NCBI GenBank assembly: GCA_905215645.1
Contig: CAJMQS010000004.1
Coordinates: 1 to 64,000 of the forward strand
Origin: an uncultured bacterium
GTDB lineage: Bacteria; Bacillota; Negativicutes; Acidaminococcales; Acidaminococcaceae
Direction: 5' to 3'
Length of the DNA stretch: 64,000 bases
A program made the position numbers and the translations under genes. Shown one piece after another: positions 56,771-64,000 of the stretch (position 1 is the stretch's first letter; every line of letters starts with the position of its first letter). The notes beneath the pieces were generated by a model. It saw nothing but the letters and a program-made list of their open reading frames with translations. It had not been told where the DNA came from and made no database searches.

Positions 56771-56776
56771 ATTATA
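56771..56776 (-). promoter_or_regulatory. -10 box of the NSS transporter gene
   Basis: TGCTATAAT on the minus strand is an extended -10 element, about 30 bases before the ATG and downstream of the lyase terminator. A clear -35 box is not visible. Confidence 0.5.
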
Positions 56777-56825
56777 GCAGTTTGCAAAATAATTTGAAAT
56801 GAAAGAAAACGAAAACAATTAAGAA

Positions 56826-56860
56826 AGGAGCGATTCCTTAGGGGGTAAGGAATCGCTCCT
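56826..56860 (-). terminator. Terminator after the tryptophanase-like gene
   Basis: AGGAGCGATTCCTTA and TAAGGAATCGCTCCT form a perfect 15 bp stem with a 5-base loop, followed by TTTCTTAATTG on the minus strand. It separates the lyase from the transporter, although partial read-through is possible. Confidence 0.8.
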
Positions 56861-56917
56861 GAGCCAGTGGATAAAGAAGCGTGTAAGGCGTTCCTTCTCT
56901 TTGGAGTTGCCTATTTC

Positions 56918-58567
56918 TTATTTTTGGTCTTCAGAAGGAGCATAGGGTTCCAGGAAGGCATGGAAGTGACGCATGGGCAGTTTGTGGCCCCAGACGATGC
57001 GCATGTTGGGGATGGTGGCACGATCTTCGTACAGTGCCTTCACAGCAGCGATGACATAGTCCAGGTGTTCCTGGGTCAGACGGCTACGGTCGATGGCGAA
57101 CCGTACTACGTTGGCCAGTTCTGCCTGCTGTTCCGGAGTCTTCAGGTCATATTCCATGGAATAGTCGCCCAGTTCGGAAACCCGGATGCCGTAGCGGCGG
57201 ATCAGTTCCAGGGAGAAGCCTTCACCGGCGAAAGTGGTATGATCCCGTTTGCCGTCGAAGAACTCATCCATGTTGATGTACACAGCGTGGCCGCCGGCCG
57301 GCAGCACAACCCCTTTGACACCGGCTTTGTAGAAGCCCTGGGCCAGGTATTCGCACTGCTGTACACGTTCGTGCATGTAGTTGAAATCGCAGGATTCATA
57401 CAGGCCTACTGCCAGAGCCATGATATCACGGCCGCTCATGCCGCCGTAGGAATCGTTCCCATAGCAGGAGATCTGTTTCACTTTCAGCAGAACACCCACG
57501 TCGGTCTTGACAGAGCCGTCTTCGTTGAAGTCAGAGAAGTTCTTCCAGAACAGCCCTTTATCGCGGAAGGCCAGCATACCGCCCATGTTGGCATGGCCGT
57601 CTTTCTTAGCGGACATGGTGAAGGCATCGCAGTAGGAGAACATTTCGGAAGCGATTTCTGCAATGGATTTATCCCGATAGCCTTCTTCGTTCATCTTGAT
57701 GAAGTAGCAGTTTTCTGCCCATCTAGCTACGTCGAATACCAGAGGAATATTGTATTTGTGGGCTACCCGGTTGATTTCCTTGATGTTGCCCATGGAAACA
57801 GGCTGTCCACAGATGGGGTTGTTGGTGATGCAGGTAAAGATCAGAGGGATGTTTTCAGAGCCCACAGTCTGGATCAGCTGTTCCAGTTTTTCGATGTCCA
57901 TGTTCCCTTTGAACGGGTTCTTTGCGTATTTGCCGCCTTCGGGGACTTCGTACAGGATTTCCTTATGATACAGGTTCCGGGGGATGGAGCCCATTTGTTT
58001 GATGTTCCCTTCAGTGGTGTCGAAGTGGCCGTTGGAAGGAATGGTGAACACTTTGCCCGGATGGCGTTTGGCCAGGATCTTCCGGACGATTTCCATCAGG
58101 ACGGATTCTGCAGCACGGCCCTGTTGGATGATGAAGCTGTTGGGCCGTTCCATCTGTGCAGCGCCACCGTTGAACAGGCCGCCTTCATATTCGCACAGAT
58201 AGACTTCGTCCATCATTTTTTCCACGTCCCGGCAGTCGGTGCGGACCAGGTCGATGATCTTCTTCCAGTTCTTTTCGCCGCCCCGTTCGAAGATGTCCCG
58301 GAACGTATCCAGCAATACATAGTAACCGGTGTTCCGTCCATATGCTTCATCGCCCAGGAACAGGCTGGCCCACTGTTGGTTGGTCATAGCGGTGGTGCCG
58401 GAGTCGGACAGCATATCTACCGTCAGCATGCCGGCAGGGAAAGCGAATTCATTGTAGTGGGTGGCTTTCAGGGCACGTTCCCGCTGTTCAACAGTGACAT
58501 CAGGGATATCACGGACAGCGAAGGTGTAATGATGAGGAGCAGGGACGTTCAGTGGATACGTTTTCAT
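56918..58567 (-). CDS. Tryptophanase/tyrosine phenol-lyase-like beta-eliminating lyase, divergent long form
   Basis: A 549-residue PLP enzyme of the tryptophanase/TPL family: the PLP lysine lies in FTMSAKKDGHANMGGML, upstream FDVARWAENCYFIK and the C-terminal GIRVSELGDYSMEY. The family splits tryptophan to indole, or tyrosine to phenol, with pyruvate and ammonia. It is about 80 residues longer than E. coli TnaA (471), and the usual MYFTTTRFHQ segment reads GHFDTTEGNIKQ, so substrate is uncertain. It is preceded by a TTGACA-17-TATCAT promoter and a palindrome before the RBS, with a divergent regulator and an NSS transporter beside it. Confidence 0.82.
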   Translation of the reverse strand: MKTYPLNVPAPHHYTFAVRDIPDVTVEQRERALKATHYNEFAFPAGMLTVDMLSDSGTTAMTNQQWASLFLGDEAYGRNTGYYVLLDTFRDIFERGGEKNWKKIIDLVRTDCRDVEKMMDEVYLCEYEGGLFNGGAAQMERPNSFIIQQGRAAESVLMEIVRKILAKRHPGKVFTIPSNGHFDTTEGNIKQMGSIPRNLYHKEILYEVPEGGKYAKNPFKGNMDIEKLEQLIQTVGSENIPLIFTCITNNPICGQPVSMGNIKEINRVAHKYNIPLVFDVARWAENCYFIKMNEEGYRDKSIAEIASEMFSYCDAFTMSAKKDGHANMGGMLAFRDKGLFWKNFSDFNEDGSVKTDVGVLLKVKQISCYGNDSYGGMSGRDIMALAVGLYESCDFNYMHERVQQCEYLAQGFYKAGVKGVVLPAGGHAVYINMDEFFDGKRDHTTFAGEGFSLELIRRYGIRVSELGDYSMEYDLKTPEQQAELANVVRFAIDRSRLTQEHLDYVIAAVKALYEDRATIPNMRIVWGHKLPMRHFHAFLEPYAPSEDQK

Positions 58568-58586
58568 AAAATTTACCTCCTAGTTT

Positions 58587-58601
58587 GGGTGCCTGGCACC
58601 C
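58587..58601 (-). promoter_or_regulatory. Palindrome just upstream of the lyase ribosome site
   Basis: GGGTGCC-A-GGCACCC is a perfect palindrome with 7-base arms, just before TAGGAGG. It could be an operator for the divergent regulator or an RNA hairpin influencing translation. Confidence 0.45.
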
Positions 58602-58753
58602 AGTAAATTATACGAGACACCCCGGTTATCGCAGCTTCTCCACAGAGCATCAAATAACGATGAGCGGTCAGTATCTGTTTGGCACAATCAGGGTGTGAGA
58701 ATTATTTATTATTTATGAGTTTATTTTCTTGTTCATTTCCTGATTGCATGTTT

Positions 58754-58782
58754 ATGATACCTTTTTATCAGAAATTTGTCAA
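58754..58782 (-). promoter_or_regulatory. Promoter of the tryptophanase-like gene
   Basis: TTGACA, 17 bases, TATCAT on the minus strand, a near-consensus sigma-A promoter. The leader of about 180 nt contains a possible short leader peptide (MNKKINS) but no tryptophan codons, so a TnaC-like mechanism is not supported. Confidence 0.65.
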
Positions 58783-58951
58783 CACTTTTCTCGCAAAATT
58801 TTTATTTTTTTATTATTTCTTATTCTATGAGAGTATTTTATTATTTTATTTTTGATTATGATATTTTTTTATTAATTCATTGTAATTTCGCTGGATCCAT
58901 AGTAAAATAGAGAAAAACAGAGTTTGAAGCAGAAGAATAAGAAAGGAGCCC

Positions 58952-59734
58952 ATGATGTCACCCTTCCAGCTCAGGAAATTCACCCAGCTTGTAGAATTCT
59001 TAAGTCTGACCCTGGGGCCAGATTATGAAATCGTCCTTTATGATATGAAGCAGGATACGCCCTGTGTAGTGGCTATTGCCAATGGCCACATCACCGGCCG
59101 GACCGTAGGCGCCCAGATGACGAAGGCCGCCCGGGAGATGCTGGCCCAAAAAAGTTATGAAAAGGAAAACTGGAAGCTGAACTATCAGGGGGTTTCCGCC
59201 AATGGCCATCTGCTCCGCTGCTCCAGTATGTTCCTCAAAGACCGGGACGGGAGCCTGATCGGCCTTCTGTGCATCAATTTCGACGATTCCCGATACCGTG
59301 CCCTTTCTTCCAAGGTCTACAGCCTGTGCCATCCCGACCAGTACATCAATGCAGAACCCAGCTTCTTTTCCTATACTGATCTCCATGCCATGGATCTGGA
59401 AGACAGAGGGGAACCGCCCGTCCTCAAGAGCCCGGAACCGGCTTCCTCTCTGACAGCAGCCGTGGAACCGGTTCCCTCCCAGGAATCGGAAGCTCCCAGC
59501 GAAAGTGGCAATTCCTTGGACACCATCTTGGAAGGGGTGCTCCAGCAGGACCTGGCTGCTTCCCCGGCACAGGGCAAAATGACCCAGAAGAAAAAGCTGG
59601 AATTGACCCGGATCCTGGAACAAAAAGGATTCTTCCTGCTGAAAGGAGCCGTCCCCAAGGCAGCAGAAGCCCTCAACTGTTCCCAAGCTACCATGTACCG
59701 GTATCTGACCCAGATCAAAAAGGAAAAGGAATAA
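58952..59734 (+). CDS. YheO-like PAS and HTH transcriptional regulator
   Basis: A 260-residue regulator. The N-terminus (about 5-115) is a YheO-like PAS domain (VEFLSLTLGPDYEIVLYDM, DGSLIGLLCINFDDSRY). A long Pro/Ser/Glu-rich linker follows, then a C-terminal HTH (about 210-255: RILEQKGFFLLKGAVPKAAEALNCSQATMYRYL). It resembles DauR-type regulators of amino acid metabolism. Divergent from the tryptophanase-like gene, it probably controls it. Two ATGs are possible; the second (58955) has better spacing to AAGGAG. Confidence 0.82.
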   Translation: MMSPFQLRKFTQLVEFLSLTLGPDYEIVLYDMKQDTPCVVAIANGHITGRTVGAQMTKAAREMLAQKSYEKENWKLNYQGVSANGHLLRCSSMFLKDRDGSLIGLLCINFDDSRYRALSSKVYSLCHPDQYINAEPSFFSYTDLHAMDLEDRGEPPVLKSPEPASSLTAAVEPVPSQESEAPSESGNSLDTILEGVLQQDLAASPAQGKMTQKKKLELTRILEQKGFFLLKGAVPKAAEALNCSQATMYRYLTQIKKEKE

Positions 59735-59780
59735 AAAAAGCTGTGAAAAAATGATTTCTCATTTTTTCACAGCTTTTTTT
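59733..59780. terminator. Bidirectional terminator between the regulator and tsaD
   Basis: Arms of about 22 bp centred on GCTGTGAAAA and TTTTCACAGC pair perfectly around TTTC, with A and T runs at both ends, so it should stop both convergent transcripts. Confidence 0.9.
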
Positions 59781-60798
59781 ATTCTCCCAACTTCAAGCTG
59801 GGATCTGCATTCAGATCCAGGCTGGCAAAATCCTGGTTCAGATACTGGTAATACCCTCTCACCCCGATCATCACCGCATTGTCCGTGCAGAGGATGGGTG
59901 TGGGATGGACCAGTTCTGCCCCAGCCGCTCTGGCTCCTTCAGCCAGTGCTTCCTGGAGATGCCGGTTGGCTGAAACGCCTCCGGCCAGGACGATCTTTTT
60001 AAGGCCTGTGGCTCGGATCGCCTCCTGGCTCCTTTTGACCAGCACATCCACGATGGCCTGCTGGAAGGAAGCCGCCACATCTTCCCGACGGAAACCGCTT
60101 TTCCGCTGTTCTTCCGTGTGGATATAGTTGATGACGGCACTTTTCAGGCCGCTGAAGCTGAAATCAAAGCAGCCGGATAAAAGAGGCCTGGGAAAATCCA
60201 CAGCCGCCGGATCCCCATTCTTGGCCAGCCGTTCGATTTCCGGTCCACCCGGGTAAGGCAGGCCCATGAACCGGGCAATTTTGTCGAAAGCCTCTCCAGC
60301 CGCATCGTCCCGAGTCTGACCCAGGAGCCGGAAAGTATTATAATCTTCCACTACCAGAAGGGAGGTATGTCCCCCGCTGACCACCAGAGCCAAGAAGGGA
60401 GGCTGCAGCTCGGGGTCCGCTAGGAAGTTGGCGAACACATGGCCTTCCAGGTGATTCACCCCGATCAAAGGCTTCCCACTTCCCAGCGCCAGCCCCTTGG
60501 CAGCACTGAGGCCCACTAGGAGCGCCCCCACCAGTCCCGGTCCATAGGTCACTGCAATAGCATCCACGTCCTGCAGAGTCAGGCCTGCATCCGTCAGAGC
60601 CTTGTGGATGACCGGCATCACATGTTCGATATGTTTCCGAGAAGCGATTTCCGGCACCACGCCTCCGAATTTCCGATGGACCAGGATCTGGGTGGATACC
60701 ACGTTGGACAGCACTTCCCGCCCGTTTCGGACCACCGCCGCAGCGGTCTCGTCACAGCTGCTTTCGATTCCCAAAATATTGATTGTCTTTTCCGTCAT
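59779..60798 (-). CDS. tsaD: tRNA N6-adenosine threonylcarbamoyltransferase
   Basis: A 339-residue ASKHA enzyme (YgjD/Kae1). ILGIESSCDETAAAVV is the ATPase motif, EIASRKHIEHVMPV and HLEGHVFANFL contain the metal-binding histidines, and PFLALVVSGGHTSLL and VLAGGVSANRHLQ are typical. It transfers threonylcarbamoyl to A37 of ANN-decoding tRNAs. It is last in the tsaE-tsaB-rimI-tsaD operon. Confidence 0.97.
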   Translation of the reverse strand: MTEKTINILGIESSCDETAAAVVRNGREVLSNVVSTQILVHRKFGGVVPEIASRKHIEHVMPVIHKALTDAGLTLQDVDAIAVTYGPGLVGALLVGLSAAKGLALGSGKPLIGVNHLEGHVFANFLADPELQPPFLALVVSGGHTSLLVVEDYNTFRLLGQTRDDAAGEAFDKIARFMGLPYPGGPEIERLAKNGDPAAVDFPRPLLSGCFDFSFSGLKSAVINYIHTEEQRKSGFRREDVAASFQQAIVDVLVKRSQEAIRATGLKKIVLAGGVSANRHLQEALAEGARAAGAELVHPTPILCTDNAVMIGVRGYYQYLNQDFASLDLNADPSLKLGE

Positions 60799-60810
60799 AA
60801 TCTCCTCAAT

Positions 60811-61266
60811 TCACAGGTCCCGGCGCATCAGGATGGCCGCTTCTCCGCTGTCTCCATAATACCCCTCACGCCGGCCGCATTCCTGGAAACCCATATGATC
60901 ATAGGTCCGGCGGGCAGGAAGATTCCCTTCCCGGACTTCCAGAGTCATTTCCGCCGCGTCCAGCCGGATGGCTTCCGCCAGCATGGCTTCTAAGAGGGCC
61001 AACCCCAGTTTTTCTCCTCGGCGCTGAGGATCCACTGCCAGCCGCATGACCTGGGCTTCTCCAGCCACCAGCCAGAACCCTCCGAAAGCCACCGGCTCTC
61101 CGTCATCCAAAAGAGCGATATAATGACTCAGCCGGCCTTCCAGTTCGTCCTCCCAGGTTCCCTGGGACCAGGGTTCCGCAAAAGATCCTGCATCCAGAGG
61201 CAGCAGCCACTCCAAGTCTTTCCGAAGAAGGGGTCTTACTGTCCTTCCGGATGTCTTTTTTCCCAT
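60811..61266 (-). CDS. rimI: Ribosomal-protein-alanine N-acetyltransferase (RimI-like)
   Basis: A 151-residue GNAT: VMRLAVDPQRRGEKLGLALLEAML is the acetyl-CoA site (motif A with a variant RRGEKLG), then LEVREGNLPARRTYDHMGFQECGRREGYY. RimI acetylates ribosomal protein S18 and other N-termini and is often encoded with the t6A genes. The start overlaps the tsaB end by 31 bases. Confidence 0.9.
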   Translation of the reverse strand: MGKKTSGRTVRPLLRKDLEWLLPLDAGSFAEPWSQGTWEDELEGRLSHYIALLDDGEPVAFGGFWLVAGEAQVMRLAVDPQRRGEKLGLALLEAMLAEAIRLDAAEMTLEVREGNLPARRTYDHMGFQECGRREGYYGDSGEAAILMRRDL

Positions 61267-61937
61267 AATTTCTCCGCTTCCGACCGCCGGATGTAGAAAG
61301 GATCCATGCCGAAATAAGCATGGATGTCTCCCCTTGGCACATACTGAGAGGCTCCCAAGATGGCCACTGAGGAGCCTCTGGGCAGACGGGCGCTTTCCGG
61401 AGCCAGGGTCACCTGGTCACAGTTTTCCGTTCCCGGCACCCGATGGCATTCTCCCATCAGGATGGCCGGCTCTTCTCCTGCCTGGAGCTGGGCGGCCAAA
61501 TCCCGAGCAGCTGCGATCCGCACCGGTTCTATTTCCGTCAGATGGTCCTTTTCCCACCGGTAGCTGCCCACATACAAGTTGCCTTTCTGGGCATCCAGCA
61601 CAGGGACCAGCCGTACCCCTGCCACCGGCAGGTTGTAAGCGATAGCCTCCAGGGTATCCACCGCTGCCAGAGGCAGCTCCAGGGCATAGGCCATGGCTTC
61701 TGCGGTAGCCATGCCGATCCGCAGCCCGGTAAAGGAACCGGGTCCCCGGCTCACCGCAATGAGTTCCAGCTGCTTTTTTTCCACCCGTGCCAATTTCAGC
61801 AGGGTTTCCAGCTGGGGGACCAGCCCTTCCGAATGGGTCAGCCCTACATTCACTTCCAGGCTCCCCAGGATCTTATTGTTGTTACAGACAGCCACGGAAC
61901 AAACCCGGGTCGCTGTATCGATTCCCAATGTCAGCAC
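61236..61937 (-). CDS. tsaB: t6A synthesis partner protein TsaB
   Basis: A 233-residue ASKHA-fold protein: LTLGIDTATRVCSVAV, the helical GLVPQLETLLKLARV and SRGPGSFTGLRIGMATAEAMAYAL (the characteristic GPGSFTGLR motif). It forms the TsaBDE complex for threonylcarbamoyladenosine. It follows tsaE by five bases. Confidence 0.96.
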   Translation of the reverse strand: MLTLGIDTATRVCSVAVCNNNKILGSLEVNVGLTHSEGLVPQLETLLKLARVEKKQLELIAVSRGPGSFTGLRIGMATAEAMAYALELPLAAVDTLEAIAYNLPVAGVRLVPVLDAQKGNLYVGSYRWEKDHLTEIEPVRIAAARDLAAQLQAGEEPAILMGECHRVPGTENCDQVTLAPESARLPRGSSVAILGASQYVPRGDIHAYFGMDPFYIRRSEAEKLWEKRHPEGQ

Positions 61938-61941
61938 GTTT

Positions 61942-62418
61942 TCAACCTTCCCGGCCCTGCTGGGCTATGAGACCCCGGGCCAATTCCTCATACCGCTCAC
62001 CCTGGGGGCACAGTTCGATCTGCCGCCCCTCTCCTTGGCGGGTAAATTTCAGTTCCAAATATTTTTCCGGCATGTATTCCGGGAACAGTTCCGCCCACTC
62101 GATGAAAGTCACTCCGTCACCGCCAGCGTATTCAGAAAATCCGATATCTTCCAGTTCTTCCGGCCAGTTGATCCGATACAGATCGAAATGCTTGATGCTC
62201 AGTCTGCTGCCGTGGTAGACATTCATCAGAGAAAATGTGGGAGAAGTCACTTCTTGGGGATCCACTCCCAGCGCCGCCGCCGCGGCCGTCACCAGACAGG
62301 TCTTCCCCGTCCCCAGATCTCCTTCCAGGAGGAACACATCTCCATCTTGGCACAGGCTTCCCAGCCGGCGTCCCAATGCCTCCGTAGCCTCGGGATCCGG
62401 ACAATAGACAGCTGTCAT
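61942..62418 (-). CDS. tsaE: t6A synthesis ATPase TsaE
   Basis: A 158-residue protein: LLEGDLGTGKTCLVTAAAAALG is the P-loop, SPTFSLMNVYHG and HFDLYRI the following motifs, and IEWAELFPEYMP the conserved WxE region. Its ATPase activity supports TsaB-TsaD. First gene of the leftward operon. Confidence 0.96.
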   Translation of the reverse strand: MTAVYCPDPEATEALGRRLGSLCQDGDVFLLEGDLGTGKTCLVTAAAAALGVDPQEVTSPTFSLMNVYHGSRLSIKHFDLYRINWPEELEDIGFSEYAGGDGVTFIEWAELFPEYMPEKYLELKFTRQGEGRQIELCPQGERYEELARGLIAQQGREG

Positions 62419-62463
62419 ACCTTCACCGCCCTTCCCATTGATTGCAATTAATAATTATAGCAT

Positions 62464-62501
62464 AAAAAAGGGTGTGTGAAAAATGGCTTTCACACACCCT
62501 T
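62464..62501 (-). terminator. Terminator-like hairpin upstream of tsaE
   Basis: AAGGGTGTGTGAAA and TTTCACACACCCTT pair almost perfectly and are followed by T6 on the minus strand. It may end read-through from pckA before the tsa operon. Confidence 0.75.
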
Positions 62502-62692
62502 GTCAACGGTCAACCGCCAAAAGAGGCCAGCAAAGCTGGCTTTGAATTTGAATTGGGTACAACCACAGGAGCAGGCAAACCGGGCCTGCGCCGGTCTTGG
62601 TTCGCTCCTACGTTTCTGGTTTACACATTCAAAAAATATGCCTGCAAATTTTCTCATTCGGCCGCTGACAGCTGACCATTGACCGCTGACAG
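62502..62692. repeat. Intergenic repetitive segment between tsaE and pckA
   Basis: No gene is visible. The left edge has GTCAACGGTCAACCG and the right edge GCTGACAGCTGACCATTGAC and TGACCGCTGACAG, so related GTCAAC/CTGAC motifs bracket the segment in opposite orientation. It could be a non-autonomous repeat of the genome; a genome-wide copy search would decide. Confidence 0.35.
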
Positions 62693-62730
62693 AAAAAGAG
62701 CACTGTTACAGATTCAGTGCTCTTTTTCTC
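62693..62730. terminator. Bidirectional terminator after pckA
   Basis: AAAAAGAGCACTG and CAGTGCTCTTTTT form a perfect stem with a short loop and end in T-rich sequence. It lies a few bases beyond the pckA stop. Confidence 0.85.
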
Positions 62731-62731
62731 T

Positions 62732-64000
62732 TTATTCCGCCACCGGGCCGGCAGAAGCGATATCTTCCGTCACTTCGCCCTGGAACTTCTTGAAATTTTC
62801 CTGGAACAGACGGGCCAGTTTCCGAGCCGTTTCATCATACGCAGCCTTGTCTTCCCAGGTGCTCCGGGGATTCAGCACGCTGCTGGGCACATTGGGGCAG
62901 GATTTGGGGATGGAAACTCCAAACAGAGGCATGGTGGTCCAGCCTTCCTTGCCCAGTTCTCCATCCAGTGCTGCATGGATCATAGCACGGGTATAGGCCA
63001 GTTTCATCCGTTTGCCCACTCCGTACGGGCCGCCGCTCCAACCGGTGTTCACCAGGTACACATTGGTATCATGCTTGGCGATCCGTTCGCCCAGGAGCTT
63101 GGCATAGGTCAGCGGAGGCAGAGGCAGAAAAGGCGCTCCGAAAGCCGTAGAGAAGGTGGCCTGGGGTTCAGTGATTCCCCGTTCCGTCCCGGCCACTTTG
63201 CTGGTATAGCCGGTTAGATAATGGTACATGGCCTGTTCCTTGGTCAGTTTGGAGATGGGAGGCAGCACCCCGAAAGCATCTGCCGTCAGGAAAATGATGT
63301 TTTTGGGATGGCCGGCCATGCTGGGCAGCTTGGCGTTGGGGATATAATCCAGGGGATAAGCCACCCGGGTGTTTTCCGTAATGCTGCTGTCGGAGAAATC
63401 AGGCACCCCGTTCTTGGGATCCACTACTACGTTCTCCATGACGGCGCCGAACCGGACCGCCCGGTAGATTTCCGGCTGACTGTCTTCCGTCAAGTCGATG
63501 CATTTGGCATAGCAGCCCCCCTCGATATTGAATACGCCGTTGTCCCCCCAGCCGTGTTCGTCATCCCCGATCAGGGCACGCTGAGGATCTGCAGACAGGG
63601 TGGTCTTGCCGGTGCCGGAAAGGCCAAAGAACAGGGCCACATCCCCCTTCTTCCCTTCGTTGCAGGAGCAGTGCATGGTCAGGATATCCTGGAGAGGCAG
63701 CAGGTAGTTCATCACGGAGAAGATGGATTTCTTCAGTTCTCCGGCATACATGCCGCCGCCGATCAGGACCACTTTCTTATCGAAATTCAGGATGATGAAA
63801 GTTTCCGAATGGGTGTGGTCCACTGCCGGGTCCGCTTCCACGCTGGGCAGGGAAATCACCGTAAAGTCTTCCTGGACGGTGCTGGGTTCATCGGTCTTGA
63901 TGAACAGCTGGCTGACGAAAACTGTCTGCCAGGCCATTTCATTAATGAATTTCACCCGGATCTGGTATTTGGGATCAGCTCCGGCCTTCACATTCTTCAC
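62732..64000 (-). CDS. pckA: Phosphoenolpyruvate carboxykinase (ATP), 5' end beyond the window
   Basis: The visible 422 C-terminal residues of about 530. GLSGTGKTTLSADP is the ATP-binding P-loop, GDDEHGWGDNGVFNIEGGCYAK holds the metal-binding aspartates, and ENTRVAYPLDYIPNAK the kinase signature. ATP-type PckA interconverts oxaloacetate and PEP; in anaerobes it can run in the PEP to oxaloacetate direction. The start lies right of 64000. Confidence 0.97.
   Translation of the reverse strand: MKNVKAGADPKYQIRVKFINEMAWQTVFVSQLFIKTDEPSTVQEDFTVISLPSVEADPAVDHTHSETFIILNFDKKVVLIGGGMYAGELKKSIFSVMNYLLPLQDILTMHCSCNEGKKGDVALFFGLSGTGKTTLSADPQRALIGDDEHGWGDNGVFNIEGGCYAKCIDLTEDSQPEIYRAVRFGAVMENVVVDPKNGVPDFSDSSITENTRVAYPLDYIPNAKLPSMAGHPKNIIFLTADAFGVLPPISKLTKEQAMYHYLTGYTSKVAGTERGITEPQATFSTAFGAPFLPLPPLTYAKLLGERIAKHDTNVYLVNTGWSGGPYGVGKRMKLAYTRAMIHAALDGELGKEGWTTMPLFGVSIPKSCPNVPSSVLNPRSTWEDKAAYDETARKLARLFQENFKKFQGEVTEDIASAGPVAE

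Noticed and set aside
58568..58747. TnaC-like leader peptide before the tryptophanase-like gene
   Set aside because: The only short frame with a plausible start reads MNKKINS, without tryptophan codons; no evidence of ribosome-arrest control.

Overview
The window reads as the chromosome of a diderm Firmicute of the class Negativicutes, most likely an Acidaminococcaceae (Acidaminococcus-like) gut bacterium. This is inferred from the fermentative gene set (phosphate acetyltransferase, ATP-type PEP carboxykinase, tryptophanase-like lyase with an NSS sodium symporter), from the Firmicute-style NiaR, RecD2 and ComF, and from a prophage that carries spanin-like envelope-lysis genes as expected for a host with an outer membrane. 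No rRNA, tRNA or CRISPR array was recognised.

Layout. 1-3100: the 3' end of an IS30-like element that interrupts a serine recombinase, a second intact large serine recombinase, a SHOCT-like small protein and a zinc-finger HTH protein, all leftward. 3521-5947: two rightward chromosomal genes, a secreted N-acetylmuramoyl-L-alanine amidase and a NiaR-type niacin repressor. About 5960-47250: a complete-looking siphovirus-type prophage of about 41 kb, transcribed leftward throughout except for one AT-rich methyltransferase gene. In transcription order it has an XRE repressor, a structured leader and sigma-like regulator, replication genes (DUF2800, DUF2815, family A polymerase, Rha, primase/helicase, VRR-NUC, SNF2 helicase), DUF1492, HNH, small terminase, an accessory block (ParB-methylase, amidoligase-like and small proteins), large terminase, HK97 head genes, tail genes, a tail-tip/RiPP-like module, then holin, amidase and overlapping spanin-like genes. 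47614-64000: host genes comF (broken 3' end), recD2, an AdoMet decarboxylase-like gene, HAD phosphatases, a pentapeptide-repeat protein, pta, an NSS transporter, a tryptophanase-like lyase and its divergent regulator, the tsaE-tsaB-rimI-tsaD operon, and pckA running off the edge.

The most unusual system is at 8.5-15 kb. Two radical SAM/SPASM enzymes flank two small proteins built of a period-3 Cys-Gln-X repeat and a degenerate Hint-like protein, all inside the tail operon. The two Cys-rich proteins and an adjacent tail protein share a C-terminal NCNC-type tail ending in DDS, encoded by different synonymous codons. I infer phage-encoded post-translational modification of virion proteins.

Regulation is also visible. 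Four genes or operons of the accessory block each carry the same promoter-like repeat. A second element, GTACTTAA-N13-GTCCTGTTA, occurs three times with identical spacing, twice in the prophage and once before the recombinase operon, which links the two regions. A roughly 104 bp palindrome beside the primase gene, and a hairpin that hides the ribosome site of the sigma-like gene, are further candidates for control elements.
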